DNA from: an uncultured Candidatus Saccharibacteria bacterium
GTDB lineage: Bacteria > Patescibacteriota > Saccharimonadia > Saccharimonadales > Saccharimonadaceae
Assembly: GCA_938046735.1 (NCBI GenBank)
Contig: CALIXF010000008.1
Span: forward strand, 1-64,000
Length of the DNA: 64,000 nucleotides
Direction: 5' to 3'
In this document: in pieces, positions 1 to 8,219 of the stretch
Numbering within the stretch: the stretch's first letter is position 1
Layout of the letters: every line of letters begins with the position of its first letter
Made by a program: the position numbers and the translations under genes
Notes under the pieces: model-generated
What the model saw: the letters and a program-made list of their open reading frames with translations, nothing else
Told to the model about the DNA's origin: nothing
The model's database searches: none

Positions 1-25
1 TGCTTAAAAACGGAAAGGAGGACAC

Positions 26-190
26 ATGGAAGAAGAAAAAAGAGTAATAAAAGAACCACAACATAAACAGTTAATAATGGATATTGGAAAAACAAAATAC
101 ACCGTAAACTTACATTTCAAGCAAGGTACAGGGGAAACATACAAGGATAAAATACTAAAGCTAATCAAGAGAGAAACAGAGAAGATATAA
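26..190 (+). CDS. TnpW-like small transposon-encoded protein
   Basis: A 54-residue reading frame starts at an ATG five bases after a strong Shine-Dalgarno AAGGAGG (15-21) and stops at 188-190. The sequence is hydrophilic and basic, with a central stretch reading IGKTKYTVNLHF followed by ETYKDKILKLI and a charged tail. This matches what I remember of the TnpW family, short proteins carried on conjugative or Tn-like elements, usually of Firmicutes type; their function is unknown. It lies at the window edge directly before a truncated gene, as expected at the end of an insertion. The family call is from memory of the pattern only. Confidence 0.55.
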   Translation: MEEEKRVIKEPQHKQLIMDIGKTKYTVNLHFKQGTGETYKDKILKLIKRETEKI

Positions 191-222
191 ATTTATCAAA
201 AAAATTTTGTTTATGTCCTTGA

Positions 223-1002
223 CAAATCTTCCCAAATGGATCGTTAATAACGGATGATTTACTTGATTTCTTTGAGTCATTGAATTTCGAAAGACTGATG
301 TTGTCGATTAGTGTCGACTCGACAAAACCCGATGATCATGACACTTTTCGTAAACACAAGGGTGCTTTTACGAAAGCTACGAGTGCTTTAAAGATGATAG
401 CGTCTAGGGAAAGTAAAAAACTTATTCCTTCTATGAAAACCGTTGTCATGCCAGACACTATTGATGAAATGTCAGCACAGGCTGCTTTAGCAGATCAATT
501 GGGATGTAAACGGGTCAGCTTTACATCAGTAATCTATTCCGGTAAAGCAAAAATCAATAACGGAATGTGGATGACAAGTAGTCAAAAGAGACATTTTCTC
601 GAAAATATCTATCGTCTCAAAAAAGAATATCCTCATATCAATGTTACTACAAACGATCCTCTAAAGTGTTTAATAAGAGGAACAAGTGATGAACCCACAT
701 CAAAATCGGAAATAGTAATGGATGGCTGCCCAGCCGCAACCGTTTCATTTAATGTAAATTCTGATGGAATGATGACACCGTGCTCGCTTTTAGATATCCC
801 GATGATGAATACGTTTGATCTCACAGTTGAAGAAATCGCTGAAAAATATCAAAATAATGAAATAACAAAAGCTTTTCTTGATATGAATCTTCATGGAAAA
901 TGTTCAAATTGTGTAAAAAAGTACTCATGCTGTGGGTGTCGTGCTAGAGCACTATCTTACAGTGGTGATATTATGGGCGAAGACCCTGAATGTTGGATAT
1001 AA
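223..1002 (+). pseudogene. 5'-truncated radical SAM/SPASM protein
   Basis: The open frame runs from just after a TGA at 220 to the TAA at 1002, with no good start codon or ribosome site. The first in-frame start is a TTG at 280. Its beginning (PNGSLITDDLLDFFESL) corresponds to the middle of a radical SAM barrel (normally 'TNGTLI'), so the N-terminal third with the CxxxCxxC iron-sulfur motif is missing. The C-terminus keeps a SPASM-type cysteine set: GCPAA, TPCSLL, then GKCSNCVKKYSCCGC and DPEC. SPASM enzymes modify peptides or build cofactors. Without the SAM cluster this copy should be inactive. Loss of the 5' end next to a TnpW-like gene suggests truncation by a mobile element. Confidence 0.6.
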
Positions 1003-1008
1003 AAAACC

Positions 1009-1039
1009 GACCTCGGATTTTAATTTCCGGGGTCTTTTT
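1009..1039 (+). terminator. Rho-independent terminator of the radical SAM remnant
   Basis: Nine-base-pair stem (1009-1017 with 1026-1034, one G-T pair) followed by TTTTT. It ends transcription of the truncated SPASM gene and insulates the next promoter. Confidence 0.8.
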
Positions 1040-1043
1040 ATTG

Positions 1044-1049
1044 TATAAT
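1044..1049 (+). promoter_or_regulatory. -10 box TATAAT, leaderless start
   Basis: A perfect TATAAT ends 7 nt before the ATG at 1057, so transcription should start at or next to the start codon. There is no room for a Shine-Dalgarno sequence. The same arrangement precedes several other genes here. Confidence 0.65.
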
Positions 1050-1056
1050 ACATCAT

Positions 1057-1548
1057 ATGAATCCAGAATTAAAACAATTCGTAATACAATATTTTCCTAA
1101 CAATGGTAAAGCTTTAGATTTAGGTTGTGGGGATGGAGTCGATGTTGAGGGGCTAAAAAAACTTGGATGGGAGTGTGACGGTGTAGATATTATAACCGGA
1201 ACAGATTTAAATAATTTTTATCTGTCAAAAAATGCACCATATGATTTGGTGTATTCCAATTATGTAATTCAAAAGTTACAATATCCAGAAGCTTTAGTTA
1301 ATACTATAGAAAATAATCTAAAGAACAGTGGTAGATTCTTTCTGCATACATTTGACGAAACTGACAAGATTGCTAAAAATAAATATACGCCAGAAAAAAT
1401 TAGAAAAATCTTTAATAACACAACACTAAAAATAGAGTCCTGTGAGGTATTTCAAGTTTTAGATGATGAGCCAGGACATCAACATTATCATCAAATTCTA
1501 CAGATAAGTGGCGTAAAAAACAGTGTGAACGATTCTTGTAATAATTAA
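1057..1548 (+). CDS. Class I SAM-dependent methyltransferase
   Basis: A 163-residue soluble protein with a Rossmann-type SAM-binding motif I at residues 18-25 (ALDLGCGDG) and an acidic motif II at about residues 40-44 (GVDII). The fold seems complete but compact (Methyltransf_11/25-like). The substrate cannot be told. The ATG lies 7 nt after a TATAAT box, so the mRNA is probably leaderless. The gene stands alone between a terminator and two tRNA genes on the opposite strand. Confidence 0.75.
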   Translation: MNPELKQFVIQYFPNNGKALDLGCGDGVDVEGLKKLGWECDGVDIITGTDLNNFYLSKNAPYDLVYSNYVIQKLQYPEALVNTIENNLKNSGRFFLHTFDETDKIAKNKYTPEKIRKIFNNTTLKIESCEVFQVLDDEPGHQHYHQILQISGVKNSVNDSCNN

Positions 1549-1741
1549 TATCAGCAACAAAAGTTTAATAACGGCATTTTAAGAGTATATTTTAACGGCT
1601 TTTGATCCGCATCTCTTCTCAATATATGAAAATGTCTCCTAAGAGATCGTTAATACTTGTGCGAGTAATCCTGTTTCGCGGTCTTTCTTGTATAGGTAAA
1701 CATAAAAATAAAGAGTACAAATACTCTTTCTTCTTATGTTC

Positions 1742-1816
1742 TGGTGCGAGTGGAGAGAATCGAACTCTCGTCCCAAGTTTGGAAAACTTGTATACTGACC
1801 GTTGTACTACACTCGC
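1742..1816 (-). tRNA. tRNA-Gly (anticodon UCC)
   Basis: Read on the minus strand, a 7-bp acceptor stem GCGAGTG/CACTCGC, discriminator A and encoded CCA enclose an anticodon loop TTTCCAA giving UCC. The T loop TTCGATT is present. It decodes GGA/GGG. Confidence 0.93.
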
Positions 1817-1897
1817 AAAATCTTACAATTAATTTTATTCCAACCACGTTTACTTGTCAAAAGATAAAAACTGAATTCTAAATTCAATAATAAAACA

Positions 1898-1975
1898 TGG
1901 GGTGGGAAATCGGAATTGAACCGACGACCTTCTGGACCACAATCAGACGCTCTAACCAACTGAGCTATTCCCACC
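1898..1975 (-). tRNA. tRNA-His (anticodon GUG)
   Basis: The minus strand gives a cloverleaf with anticodon loop TTGTGGT (GUG), T loop TTCAATT, and an encoded 3' CCA. The extra 5' G (position -1) that marks tRNA-His is present and faces C73. The anticodon stem has one A-C mismatch next to the loop. Confidence 0.92.
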
Positions 1976-2098
1976 AAATTGTAAAAATTCACTAGACTAT
2001 AGATCCAGCACAGTTATTATACCAGATCTAAAATCGCCTTACAAGGAGATCTATCGCTATTTTCTTGACGAATTGAATCCTACTAATAATCTCAAGCT

Positions 2099-2845
2099 CT
2101 ATTTTCCGTCAGATCCAAATTTCATTCCAAAATCTGGTTTGAAGCTTTTTGCGATACTACTTCCGCCATATCCACTCCCACCACGCGATCCACTCACACC
2201 ATATCGACCGTTTTGCCCTGAATCAGTTCCATTTCCACCATAACTTCCCTCATAGCCCCTACTATATCCACCCCCACTCCCGATAATACCCCCATCTCGC
2301 GATTGCCTTTGACTAAAATTTTGCTTAGCAGCAGCGGTATAATCTCGATAGTTAGTCATCCCAGCAGATCCATTTGCTACCCCTTCTCGTGAAGTCGCTC
2401 TCTGCACCGCTTCTTGTCTTCGCGCCAAATCTTCATGATATCGATATCCTCCGGTCTCTCCAGTATTTTTCGTACCAGTGTCCATAGAACGACCAGTCCC
2501 CCCCTCTCCAAGCCGTCTCTCGCTCCCATCGGCAGACTGTGCGTCATTATTCCCTAGAATATCTCCAGTCGCCGTGCGTTCACGGTCAAATATTCCTCTA
2601 GTTCGCTCTCGTGTGATCGAAATCTGGGAATTTAATCCCGCATTTTCATAACCTCGCACAAAACGACGACTCTCATTCAAGTCTTGTCGCTCCGCCACTG
2701 TTTTTCCCAAAGAAGCCGCTCCAATTTTTCCCGAATTTTGTGCATCAGCATAGCCAGAAGAATGAAAAAACTCATCGCGATTATTGTCTCGCAACGAAAA
2801 AGATCGCGCAAGCTCTTGGTCATTTAATGCAAAGTCGTATCCCAT
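2099..2845 (-). CDS. Gly/Ser/Arg-rich hypothetical protein
   Basis: A 248-residue protein without signal peptide or membrane segment. Residues 1-130 are polar and charged. Residues 150-235 are low complexity, rich in Gly, Ser, Tyr and Arg (GGGYSRGYEGSYGGN and similar), and look disordered. I recognise no family. A TATGAT box lies 11 nt before the ATG. It ends about 120 bp from tRNA-His, on the same strand. The glycine-rich tail resembles RNA-binding or phase-separating tails, but this is only a compositional impression. Confidence 0.55.
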   Translation of the reverse strand: MGYDFALNDQELARSFSLRDNNRDEFFHSSGYADAQNSGKIGAASLGKTVAERQDLNESRRFVRGYENAGLNSQISITRERTRGIFDRERTATGDILGNNDAQSADGSERRLGEGGTGRSMDTGTKNTGETGGYRYHEDLARRQEAVQRATSREGVANGSAGMTNYRDYTAAAKQNFSQRQSRDGGIIGSGGGYSRGYEGSYGGNGTDSGQNGRYGVSGSRGGSGYGGSSIAKSFKPDFGMKFGSDGK

Positions 2846-2936
2846 ATCTTTATCTTATCATAACCATAAAGAAAATTCTTTAAATCATCGCCCTTGACAA
2901 GTCTAAATTACCAGAGGTATAAACCATAATATGCTA

Positions 2937-3052
2937 TTGACAAAAAGCTTATATTATAGTATTATAATCACGTCTACTAAATAGTTTGGTAGAGGCTCTT
3001 GTAAAGAGTTTAGGATATTTTTGGACGCAACAGCGTCAGAAAGGGGGCAATT
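2937..3052 (+). promoter_or_regulatory. Promoter and structured leader of the 3053 gene
   Basis: TTGACA (2937-2942) and TATAAT (2963-2968; a 20-nt spacer, or 17 if TATTAT at 2960 is used), followed by ATCAC as in other promoters of this window. The leader of about 75 nt can fold into short hairpins, for example CTCTT-GTA-AAGAG and GACGC-AACA-GCGTC. It ends in a strong ribosome site, AAAGGGGG, 7 nt before the ATG. Confidence 0.6.
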
Positions 3053-3679
3053 ATGTCCAAAAAGAAAGAAGAAACAGGCTGGGGGGAAGTCTTTGACAGC
3101 TTAAAAAGAAACGTGTTCGGTTTTGACAAAGACCTCGATGACGAGGACTTTGAAGAGGTTGAGAAACTTGAAGCTCCAAAACCAAAGAAGCCAACCCAGA
3201 AAGGTGACGAAGATAAGACAGCTCAGGTCGCAACTCAGAATCCTTCTGAGGAATCTGAAGAGGCGGAGTCTGAGGCTTTAGCGGCCTACAGTGGTTCGCT
3301 ACAGGCCGGTCAGGATCTTGACAGATTCTTCCATACTGGGGTAGCATCTGATCGTCTACTCCAATTATTGGAAGAAGGATTCGCCAAGAACCCCGATCTG
3401 ATGAGCCGCACGGCTAACAACCTTGCCGACCGCGGTGCAGAAGAGATAATTCACCCTGGCTACCTCGTGTCTTATGAGGGGATGGATACAATGTTTGTTT
3501 CGCAAGAAAAAGTATTGAACTTCATTTTGACAAGACCGGGAGCTGTGGTTAGAGAGTCTGTCTTCGTCTCAAAGGTAAAAGATGGCAATACCATCTCTAC
3601 CCGCGAGGCAACCGAAGAGGAAAAGAAGCTCTTTAATGAGCAGAAATCCTCTAAAGACGACTCAACTCAGGCTCAGTAA
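3053..3679 (+). CDS. Acidic cytoplasmic hypothetical protein
   Basis: A 208-residue protein with no signal peptide or membrane helix. Residues 20-75 form a highly acidic, Pro/Lys/Glu-rich, probably disordered segment (DKDLDDEDFEEVEKLE). Residues 80-190 look folded, with a helical stretch DRLLQLLEEGF and a beta-rich end. I do not recognise a family. The gene is monocistronic: its own promoter, leader with AAAGGGGG, and terminator. The codon use and G+C are higher than in the AT-rich accessory regions, so it looks native and well expressed. Confidence 0.65.
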   Translation: MSKKKEETGWGEVFDSLKRNVFGFDKDLDDEDFEEVEKLEAPKPKKPTQKGDEDKTAQVATQNPSEESEEAESEALAAYSGSLQAGQDLDRFFHTGVASDRLLQLLEEGFAKNPDLMSRTANNLADRGAEEIIHPGYLVSYEGMDTMFVSQEKVLNFILTRPGAVVRESVFVSKVKDGNTISTREATEEEKKLFNEQKSSKDDSTQAQ

Positions 3680-3695
3680 CTTCTTCTATCTCTTA

Positions 3696-3720
3696 CCCCC
3701 TCGTTTTGAGGGGGATTTTT
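3696..3720 (+). terminator. Rho-independent terminator
   Basis: CCCCCTC (3696-3702) pairs with GAGGGGG (3708-3714) around GTTTT, followed by ATTTTT. Confidence 0.9.
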
Positions 3721-3825
3721 CACGCCAAAAACTACATAAAACCTCAAACCACCGCTGTATTTTACTCATTTTTACCACCTCTTTTCACGCAACTTGCAAG
3801 CATAAGCACTTTTATTGTATAACCA

Positions 3826-3854
3826 TTGACATTTTATAGAATATATAGTATAAT
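3826..3854 (+). promoter_or_regulatory. Consensus sigma70-type promoter
   Basis: TTGACA (3826-3831), exactly 17 nt, TATAAT (3849-3854), followed by CAC. Both boxes are perfect. It drives the 4052-4688 operon through a leader of about 190 nt. Confidence 0.85.
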
Positions 3855-3860
3855 CACAGC

Positions 3861-4051
3861 AGTCTGAGGAACGGCTTAACCCCCGTTACCAACAATGACG
3901 ACCATTAAAAACCGAATCATCCCAGGTTCAAATAAGAACCTGTTTATATAGATGTAACTGACGCCTAATCGGCGCCTCAACCTATTTTAGGGAGGCGTCA
4001 TGTCCTCCTTAAAATCCAACCGCACAAAGCGGAAGATCCCAAGGAGGGAAT
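3861..4051 (+). promoter_or_regulatory. Long structured 5' leader with possible SD sequestration
   Basis: Between promoter and the ATG at 4052 lie about 190 nt without a large gene. Visible elements are a hairpin CAGGTTC/GAACCTG, a long-range pair GACGCCT (about 3960) with AGGCGTC (about 3993), and TCCTCCTT (4003-4010), which is complementary to the Shine-Dalgarno AAGGAGG (4041-4047). Alternative pairing could hide or expose the ribosome site. No known riboswitch class is recognised. Confidence 0.5.
3895..3951 (+). CDS. Possible 18-residue leader peptide
   Basis: An ATG-to-TAG frame of 18 codons lies inside the leader, overlapping the CAGGTTC/GAACCTG hairpin. No convincing ribosome site precedes it, so it may be chance. 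It is listed because translating it would alter folding of the leader upstream of the sequestered Shine-Dalgarno site. Confidence 0.2.
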   Translation: MTTIKNRIIPGSNKNLFI

Positions 4052-4657
4052 ATGAACAATATATTTTTTTTATTTGTTTACATGATCGTTGGCTTATTTG
4101 CAGCCAGGCAACTGCAGATAGGTCTTTTCAGAAATGCCAGAGAGAGCGGAGATGAAGCAGCCCCGCTCAGGAGCAAGAAATTCCACAGACTTGTAATAAT
4201 TATGGTTTTCTTGTTCACTGGCCTACCATATCTGGTTGCCAGGTTTATTCCTGGTAGCCAGTGGTTTTCGGCGGTAGCGTATTGTGTTGGGATCGTTATC
4301 CTAACATATATATTAGCCATTTCGCCCAGTCAGCCACAACTCGGCTGGTCGATGGTGAGCTATGCAGCTGCAACTGCTCTCAGCAGTTATTTTGCATACT
4401 CACCAGCAAGACTTGGATTTTCCAGTCTTGTTTTTGCGGTTATCGCCGTATGTCTTCTCATCGTTGGAATTTTACACTTCCTTCGAGGGAAGGCAGTTGA
4501 AGACGAAGACGAAGATAGTATTGAAACTGCAGCTAATAGCGCCCTGCTTGAAGCCGCAAAGGCGGTCATCACTCCTTCTAGAGTTTTGACTGTGGTACTT
4601 ATCGTTGTTTGTCTAGCTACTGGCAGATTCCTGCTTAAGCAGCTAGGCATTATGTAG
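4052..4657 (+). CDS. Polytopic membrane protein, unknown family
   Basis: A 201-residue protein with about five or six hydrophobic helices (roughly residues 2-18, 50-66, 72-92, 98-118, 124-144 and 178-196) and a charged acidic loop at about 146-158 (AVEDEDEDSIE). The start follows AAGGAGG by 4 nt. It is transcribed with the next gene, 30 bp downstream, which encodes a membrane-anchored Pro/Thr-rich surface protein, so the two may act together in the envelope. No family recognised. Confidence 0.6.
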   Translation: MNNIFFLFVYMIVGLFAARQLQIGLFRNARESGDEAAPLRSKKFHRLVIIMVFLFTGLPYLVARFIPGSQWFSAVAYCVGIVILTYILAISPSQPQLGWSMVSYAAATALSSYFAYSPARLGFSSLVFAVIAVCLLIVGILHFLRGKAVEDEDEDSIETAANSALLEAAKAVITPSRVLTVVLIVVCLATGRFLLKQLGIM

Positions 4658-4687
4658 TTCTCCCCTTAGAGGGGAAAGGAGAGAAAA

Positions 4688-6217
4688 ATGAATAAAAAAA
4701 GAAAGGGCGTCAGCCCGTTAAACAAAATTTTGATAGCCATGGCAGTGATCATGGCTGTCATGGGCATAGTAGTATGGGCGAAAAATACTTATTTCGTTCA
4801 AAATACTAGGGAAGCGATCGCTTCCGACAGCCTCACGGAAGAAGAACTTAATGCGGCCAAGGCCGACCTCACCGTCGACCTCGACTCAGAGATTCTTCAG
4901 GCTGCGTTTCCAAACGTCAGCCGAGAATTTCTGAGAAGCAGCATGCCTAGCGAAAATAAAGCTAGGGTAGCTGCGGCTGGCTTTAGCTCCGCCATCACCT
5001 ATCCTTTTTCTGGCGCCAGCCAGAAAGACGATCAGTCCTATTCGGACGAAGTTGTCAAAGGATGGTGGGAGACAGAACTTACGGAAGAGTTGCTCCGTAA
5101 CCCGGTTTATGGTGTTGCGGTAGCAAGAGCACTAGCAGAGTCTAAGTTCTCTGACGGCTCAACTCTTCTGGAACTCAACCCATGGTTAGGTGAATTCGTA
5201 CAAAAGTACGATGCAGCCTTCCAGGACGGTGGTCTTGGTAACGGTTATTTCCTTACCAAGGAAACCGCAGACGGTCCTATCCTTGTAACAGAGGAGTATA
5301 GGAAATATGCGGTAGGAACCAGATGGCTCCTAGACCGTTTTATGGTCAGAGGTGTAAGTAGACTCTATGCTGAGAAGCATTGGGGTTTGCGTCCCGCCAA
5401 TGATCTGCAGCCAAGCAGAATCAAGGCGGAGATCTTTGAAGAGCCAGAAGATAGGGATGCTCTGATCGTTTCTTTCTTGACTAAGTCAGGAAAGGATGTT
5501 CTTATCATTGGATTTAACGTCCATGATAAGAGGCCAGAGATACCTGGCAAGAGGCCGAAGCCGGTGCCTGAGGAAACTCCACAAGAGACTCCACAGGAGA
5601 CAACTCCGACTCCTAAGAAGCCTGGCAAAGATCCGGAGCCAACAACTCCGACTCCTAAGAAGCCTAAAAAGCCTCATAAGGATCCGGAACCTACGTCTCC
5701 AACTCCGGAAACAACACCGACTCCGACGCCGGAAACAACACCTACTCCGACACCGACCAAGCCAAATCCGGAACCTACTAAACCAGGTCCGGAGCCGACC
5801 AAGCCTACTCCTACTCCGGAAACAAAGAAGGAGAGGAGCAAAGACCCCGTGAATAACGGTGGTGCAAAGGTTGGTGGTGGTTCCGCTACAATCGGCACTG
5901 ACGCTTACGAGCCGAATGATCCGATTGTGGAAACTGGCAAGGGTCACGGAGATCCTGCAAAGGAAACTCCGGCAACCCCTACTCAGGATCAGTCTCATCA
6001 GAATGTGACGGTCGATCATGTCGACCAGAACAAGATGAACTGTGAGACGATTCCCGAGACTCAGTCTTCCTGGAAGACTGATCAGGGACAGAACCTGATT
6101 ACGGGAACCCAGGCCAACCAAGGAAACTCGGGATCCGGAAACTCTGGAAACTCTAGTTCCGCAACGGAAGGTGCTCCGTTGTCTGGTTACGGACAGGAGT
6201 TCACTCCGGAAGATTAA
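4688..6217 (+). CDS. Membrane-anchored Pro/Thr-rich surface protein
   Basis: A 509-residue protein. A short basic N-terminus is followed by one membrane helix at about residues 13-32. Residues 45-280 look folded, without a family I know. Residues 285-395 are a low-complexity stalk of TPTPETTPTPTP and KPGPEPTKP units. Residues 400-509 are Gly/Asn/Ser/Gln rich. The layout (anchor, globular domain, Pro/Thr stalk) suits an extracellular protein crossing the wall. AAAGGAG precedes the ATG. It shares an operon with the 4052 membrane protein. The stalk DNA throws long false frames on the minus strand. Confidence 0.65.
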   Translation: MNKKRKGVSPLNKILIAMAVIMAVMGIVVWAKNTYFVQNTREAIASDSLTEEELNAAKADLTVDLDSEILQAAFPNVSREFLRSSMPSENKARVAAAGFSSAITYPFSGASQKDDQSYSDEVVKGWWETELTEELLRNPVYGVAVARALAESKFSDGSTLLELNPWLGEFVQKYDAAFQDGGLGNGYFLTKETADGPILVTEEYRKYAVGTRWLLDRFMVRGVSRLYAEKHWGLRPANDLQPSRIKAEIFEEPEDRDALIVSFLTKSGKDVLIIGFNVHDKRPEIPGKRPKPVPEETPQETPQETTPTPKKPGKDPEPTTPTPKKPKKPHKDPEPTSPTPETTPTPTPETTPTPTPTKPNPEPTKPGPEPTKPTPTPETKKERSKDPVNNGGAKVGGGSATIGTDAYEPNDPIVETGKGHGDPAKETPATPTQDQSHQNVTVDHVDQNKMNCETIPETQSSWKTDQGQNLITGTQANQGNSGSGNSGNSSSATEGAPLSGYGQEFTPED

Positions 6218-6499
6218 TCTCGAATAGAGTAGCTGGTTTATATGGGCAACTCGCTACAGGCTCAGGCCGCAAGGTCTGGGCAAGTAGCAACATCTATAGC
6301 ACTTTTTCCGGTGGCCCTACAAAGGGCTGCCGGATATCCATGGAATGATTTTGAATTTGAGATGATTCGGTTTTGCGTGGTAAGACGAAAATTAAAAATT
6401 CGGCTAGTAAACTTTGTGGGAATGTTTATTAAACCAATACCCAGCAAAACCAATACAAAATTAAAGTGAAAATAATTAATCTATAAGAAAGGAGCTTTT
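6218..6499 (+). other. Non-coding interval with hairpins, leader of surface protein gene
   Basis: No gene is seen in these 282 bp. The clearest structure is CCGGTGGCCC (6308-6317) pairing with GGGCTGCCGG (6324-6333), with one mismatch and no T-run, so it is more likely a leader or stabilising hairpin than a terminator. The end carries AAAGGAG 8 nt before the ATG at 6500. No clear promoter was found. Confidence 0.4.
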
Positions 6500-7816
6500 A
6501 TGAAAAAAGTACTCAAAATTGTATCTGTAGCTGCTGTTTCTGTAGCTGCTGGTATCGCCGCCGTCTCGACCGTTTACGGTTGGGGTGATAACGCTGGCGG
6601 CCGTCCAACTTACACCATCGCTGATATCAACGCTGGTAAGCTTGGCGACAAAATCGTTATGAACTCTATCAAAGATAATGACTCTTCTCTTACTGAAGCT
6701 GAGAGAAAAGCTGGTATCACCACACCTCTTACCGACGAACGTTCATTCATCGGTATTCGTGATGAAGCTACCGGCAATCAAGGTAAGAAAAACGTCTGGA
6801 ATATTGGTAATGTCAACATTGAAGAAGGTAAAACCTACATCATTCGTATGTACATCCACAACAACAACCCGAAGGGTGTAAATGCTATAGCTAAAGATGT
6901 TACAGCACAGGTTGATCTTCCAAACATGATCGCAAAAGAAGCTCGTGTCACTGGTTATATCAACGCCAGCAACGCTACTCCATCTCGCTACTGGGATTCT
7001 CTAAATCTTAAGAGTGCTGATGGTCGTGCTTTCTACCTCGACTATATTGAAGGTTCTGCTCTTTTTGAAAACAATATCTTCAAGAGCGGTACTACTCTTT
7101 CTGACAACCTAGTTAAAAACGGTGTCAAACTTGGTTATGACAAGCTTGATGGTAATATGCCAGGTTGTTATGAATATGCTGGTTATGTCACACTCAAAGT
7201 TAAACCAGTTTTCGAAAATACTTCAATCATGAAGCAAGTTCGTAAGCAAGGTGAGAAGGGCTGGAAAGAATCTGTTGACGCCAATGTTGGTGACACTGTT
7301 GAATATCAGATTCACTACAAAAACCTTAACGCTTCTAAAGTTAACAACGTGATGGTTAAGGATTCTCTTCCAACTAACATGGAATATGTTAAGGGTACCA
7401 CTAAACTTATTCGTTCTGACATCCCTAAGGGTGCTACCAATAACGAAGATAGTTTAATGACTACTGGTGTTAATATTGGTAACTACGACCTCCGCGGTGA
7501 CGGTTATGTCCGCTTCCTCGCTAAGGTTGTTGATAAAAATCTTTCTTGTGGTAACAACCGTCTTATTAACTGGGCTAAAGCTACTGCTAACGGTTTTTCA
7601 ATCCAAGACAGTGCTGACGTCTATGTAAACAAGAAGTGTGAACCAACTCCTACCCCAACTCCTACCCCAACTCCTACACCAACCCCAACTCCTACACCTA
7701 CTCCAAAGGAGTTACCAAAAACCGGTCCTGAAACAATCGCCACTGGCGTTATTGGACTTGGTTCTGTAGTCACCACTGCTGGATACTACATTGCTAGCCG
7801 TAAACAACTTCGATAA
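6500..7816 (+). CDS. LPxTG-like surface protein with DUF11 domain
   Basis: A 438-residue secreted protein. Residues 1-28 are a signal peptide (basic start, alanine/valine core, ending VYGWG). Residues 30-250 are a beta-rich region; about 255-375 match a DUF11-type Ig-like repeat (VGDTVEYQIHYKN, then VKDSLPTNMEYVKGT). A Pro-Thr spacer of about ten repeats, coded by CCAACTCCTA-type DNA, follows at 7642-7704. The C-terminus has LPKTGPE, a hydrophobic helix and a basic tail (ASRKQLR): a sortase sorting signal. Inferred role: wall-linked adhesin or sheath protein. Codon use suggests high expression. Confidence 0.8.
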   Translation: MKKVLKIVSVAAVSVAAGIAAVSTVYGWGDNAGGRPTYTIADINAGKLGDKIVMNSIKDNDSSLTEAERKAGITTPLTDERSFIGIRDEATGNQGKKNVWNIGNVNIEEGKTYIIRMYIHNNNPKGVNAIAKDVTAQVDLPNMIAKEARVTGYINASNATPSRYWDSLNLKSADGRAFYLDYIEGSALFENNIFKSGTTLSDNLVKNGVKLGYDKLDGNMPGCYEYAGYVTLKVKPVFENTSIMKQVRKQGEKGWKESVDANVGDTVEYQIHYKNLNASKVNNVMVKDSLPTNMEYVKGTTKLIRSDIPKGATNNEDSLMTTGVNIGNYDLRGDGYVRFLAKVVDKNLSCGNNRLINWAKATANGFSIQDSADVYVNKKCEPTPTPTPTPTPTPTPTPTPTPKELPKTGPETIATGVIGLGSVVTTAGYYIASRKQLR

Positions 7817-7893
7817 TTGACCGCTCCGAAGTATAAAACTCTCGGACGTCAAAACGAAGTCCATGAATTCTAGGTAAACCCTACGAATTAAAC

Positions 7894-7926
7894 AAAAAAG
7901 AACTAGAGAAAATCTGGTTCTTTTTT
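7894..7926 (+). terminator. Terminator of the surface protein gene
   Basis: AAAAAAGAAC (7894-7903) pairs with GTTCTTTTTT (7917-7926). The A-run and T-run make it bidirectional in form. Confidence 0.85.
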
Positions 7927-8116
7927 GTTGTCAATCCAAAACTAATTCATACTAAGCGAAGCTGACTTATTACAGCCAACTAGTATGAGAGATTCAATTT
8001 TTTGTTGCAAATTTTTTAATATTTGTATTAATATGAGGAAAATGATTAAGTAGCTGTTTGAAGAAAACAGGAGTAGTTCCTTTATTTGCAAAATCATAAA
8101 ATCATTATTCTTATGC

Positions 8117-8145
8117 TTGCAAAATATAAAAATATATAGTATAAT
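8117..8145 (+). promoter_or_regulatory. Promoter of the lipoprotein gene
   Basis: TTGCAA (8117-8122), 17 nt, TATAAT (8140-8145) followed by CACACC. The sequence ATATAGTATAATCACA is nearly the same as in the promoter at 3826-3854. A leader of about 65 nt ends in AAAGGGGG. Confidence 0.75.
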
Positions 8146-8219
8146 CACACCAACTAATCAACAAAAGACTAGAGTACATTAACTCTGGTCAAATTTTTTC
8201 ATAAAGGGGGTAAAAAACT

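Noticed and set aside
1807..1992. A 61-codon minus-strand frame
   Set aside because: It runs through tRNA-His (GIAQLVRASDCGP is a well-known tRNA translation artefact).
5486..6121. Long minus-strand frame rich in Arg, Leu and Phe opposite the Pro/Thr-rich protein
   Set aside because: It is the shadow of the repetitive Pro/Thr codons on the plus strand, without ribosome site or plausible composition.
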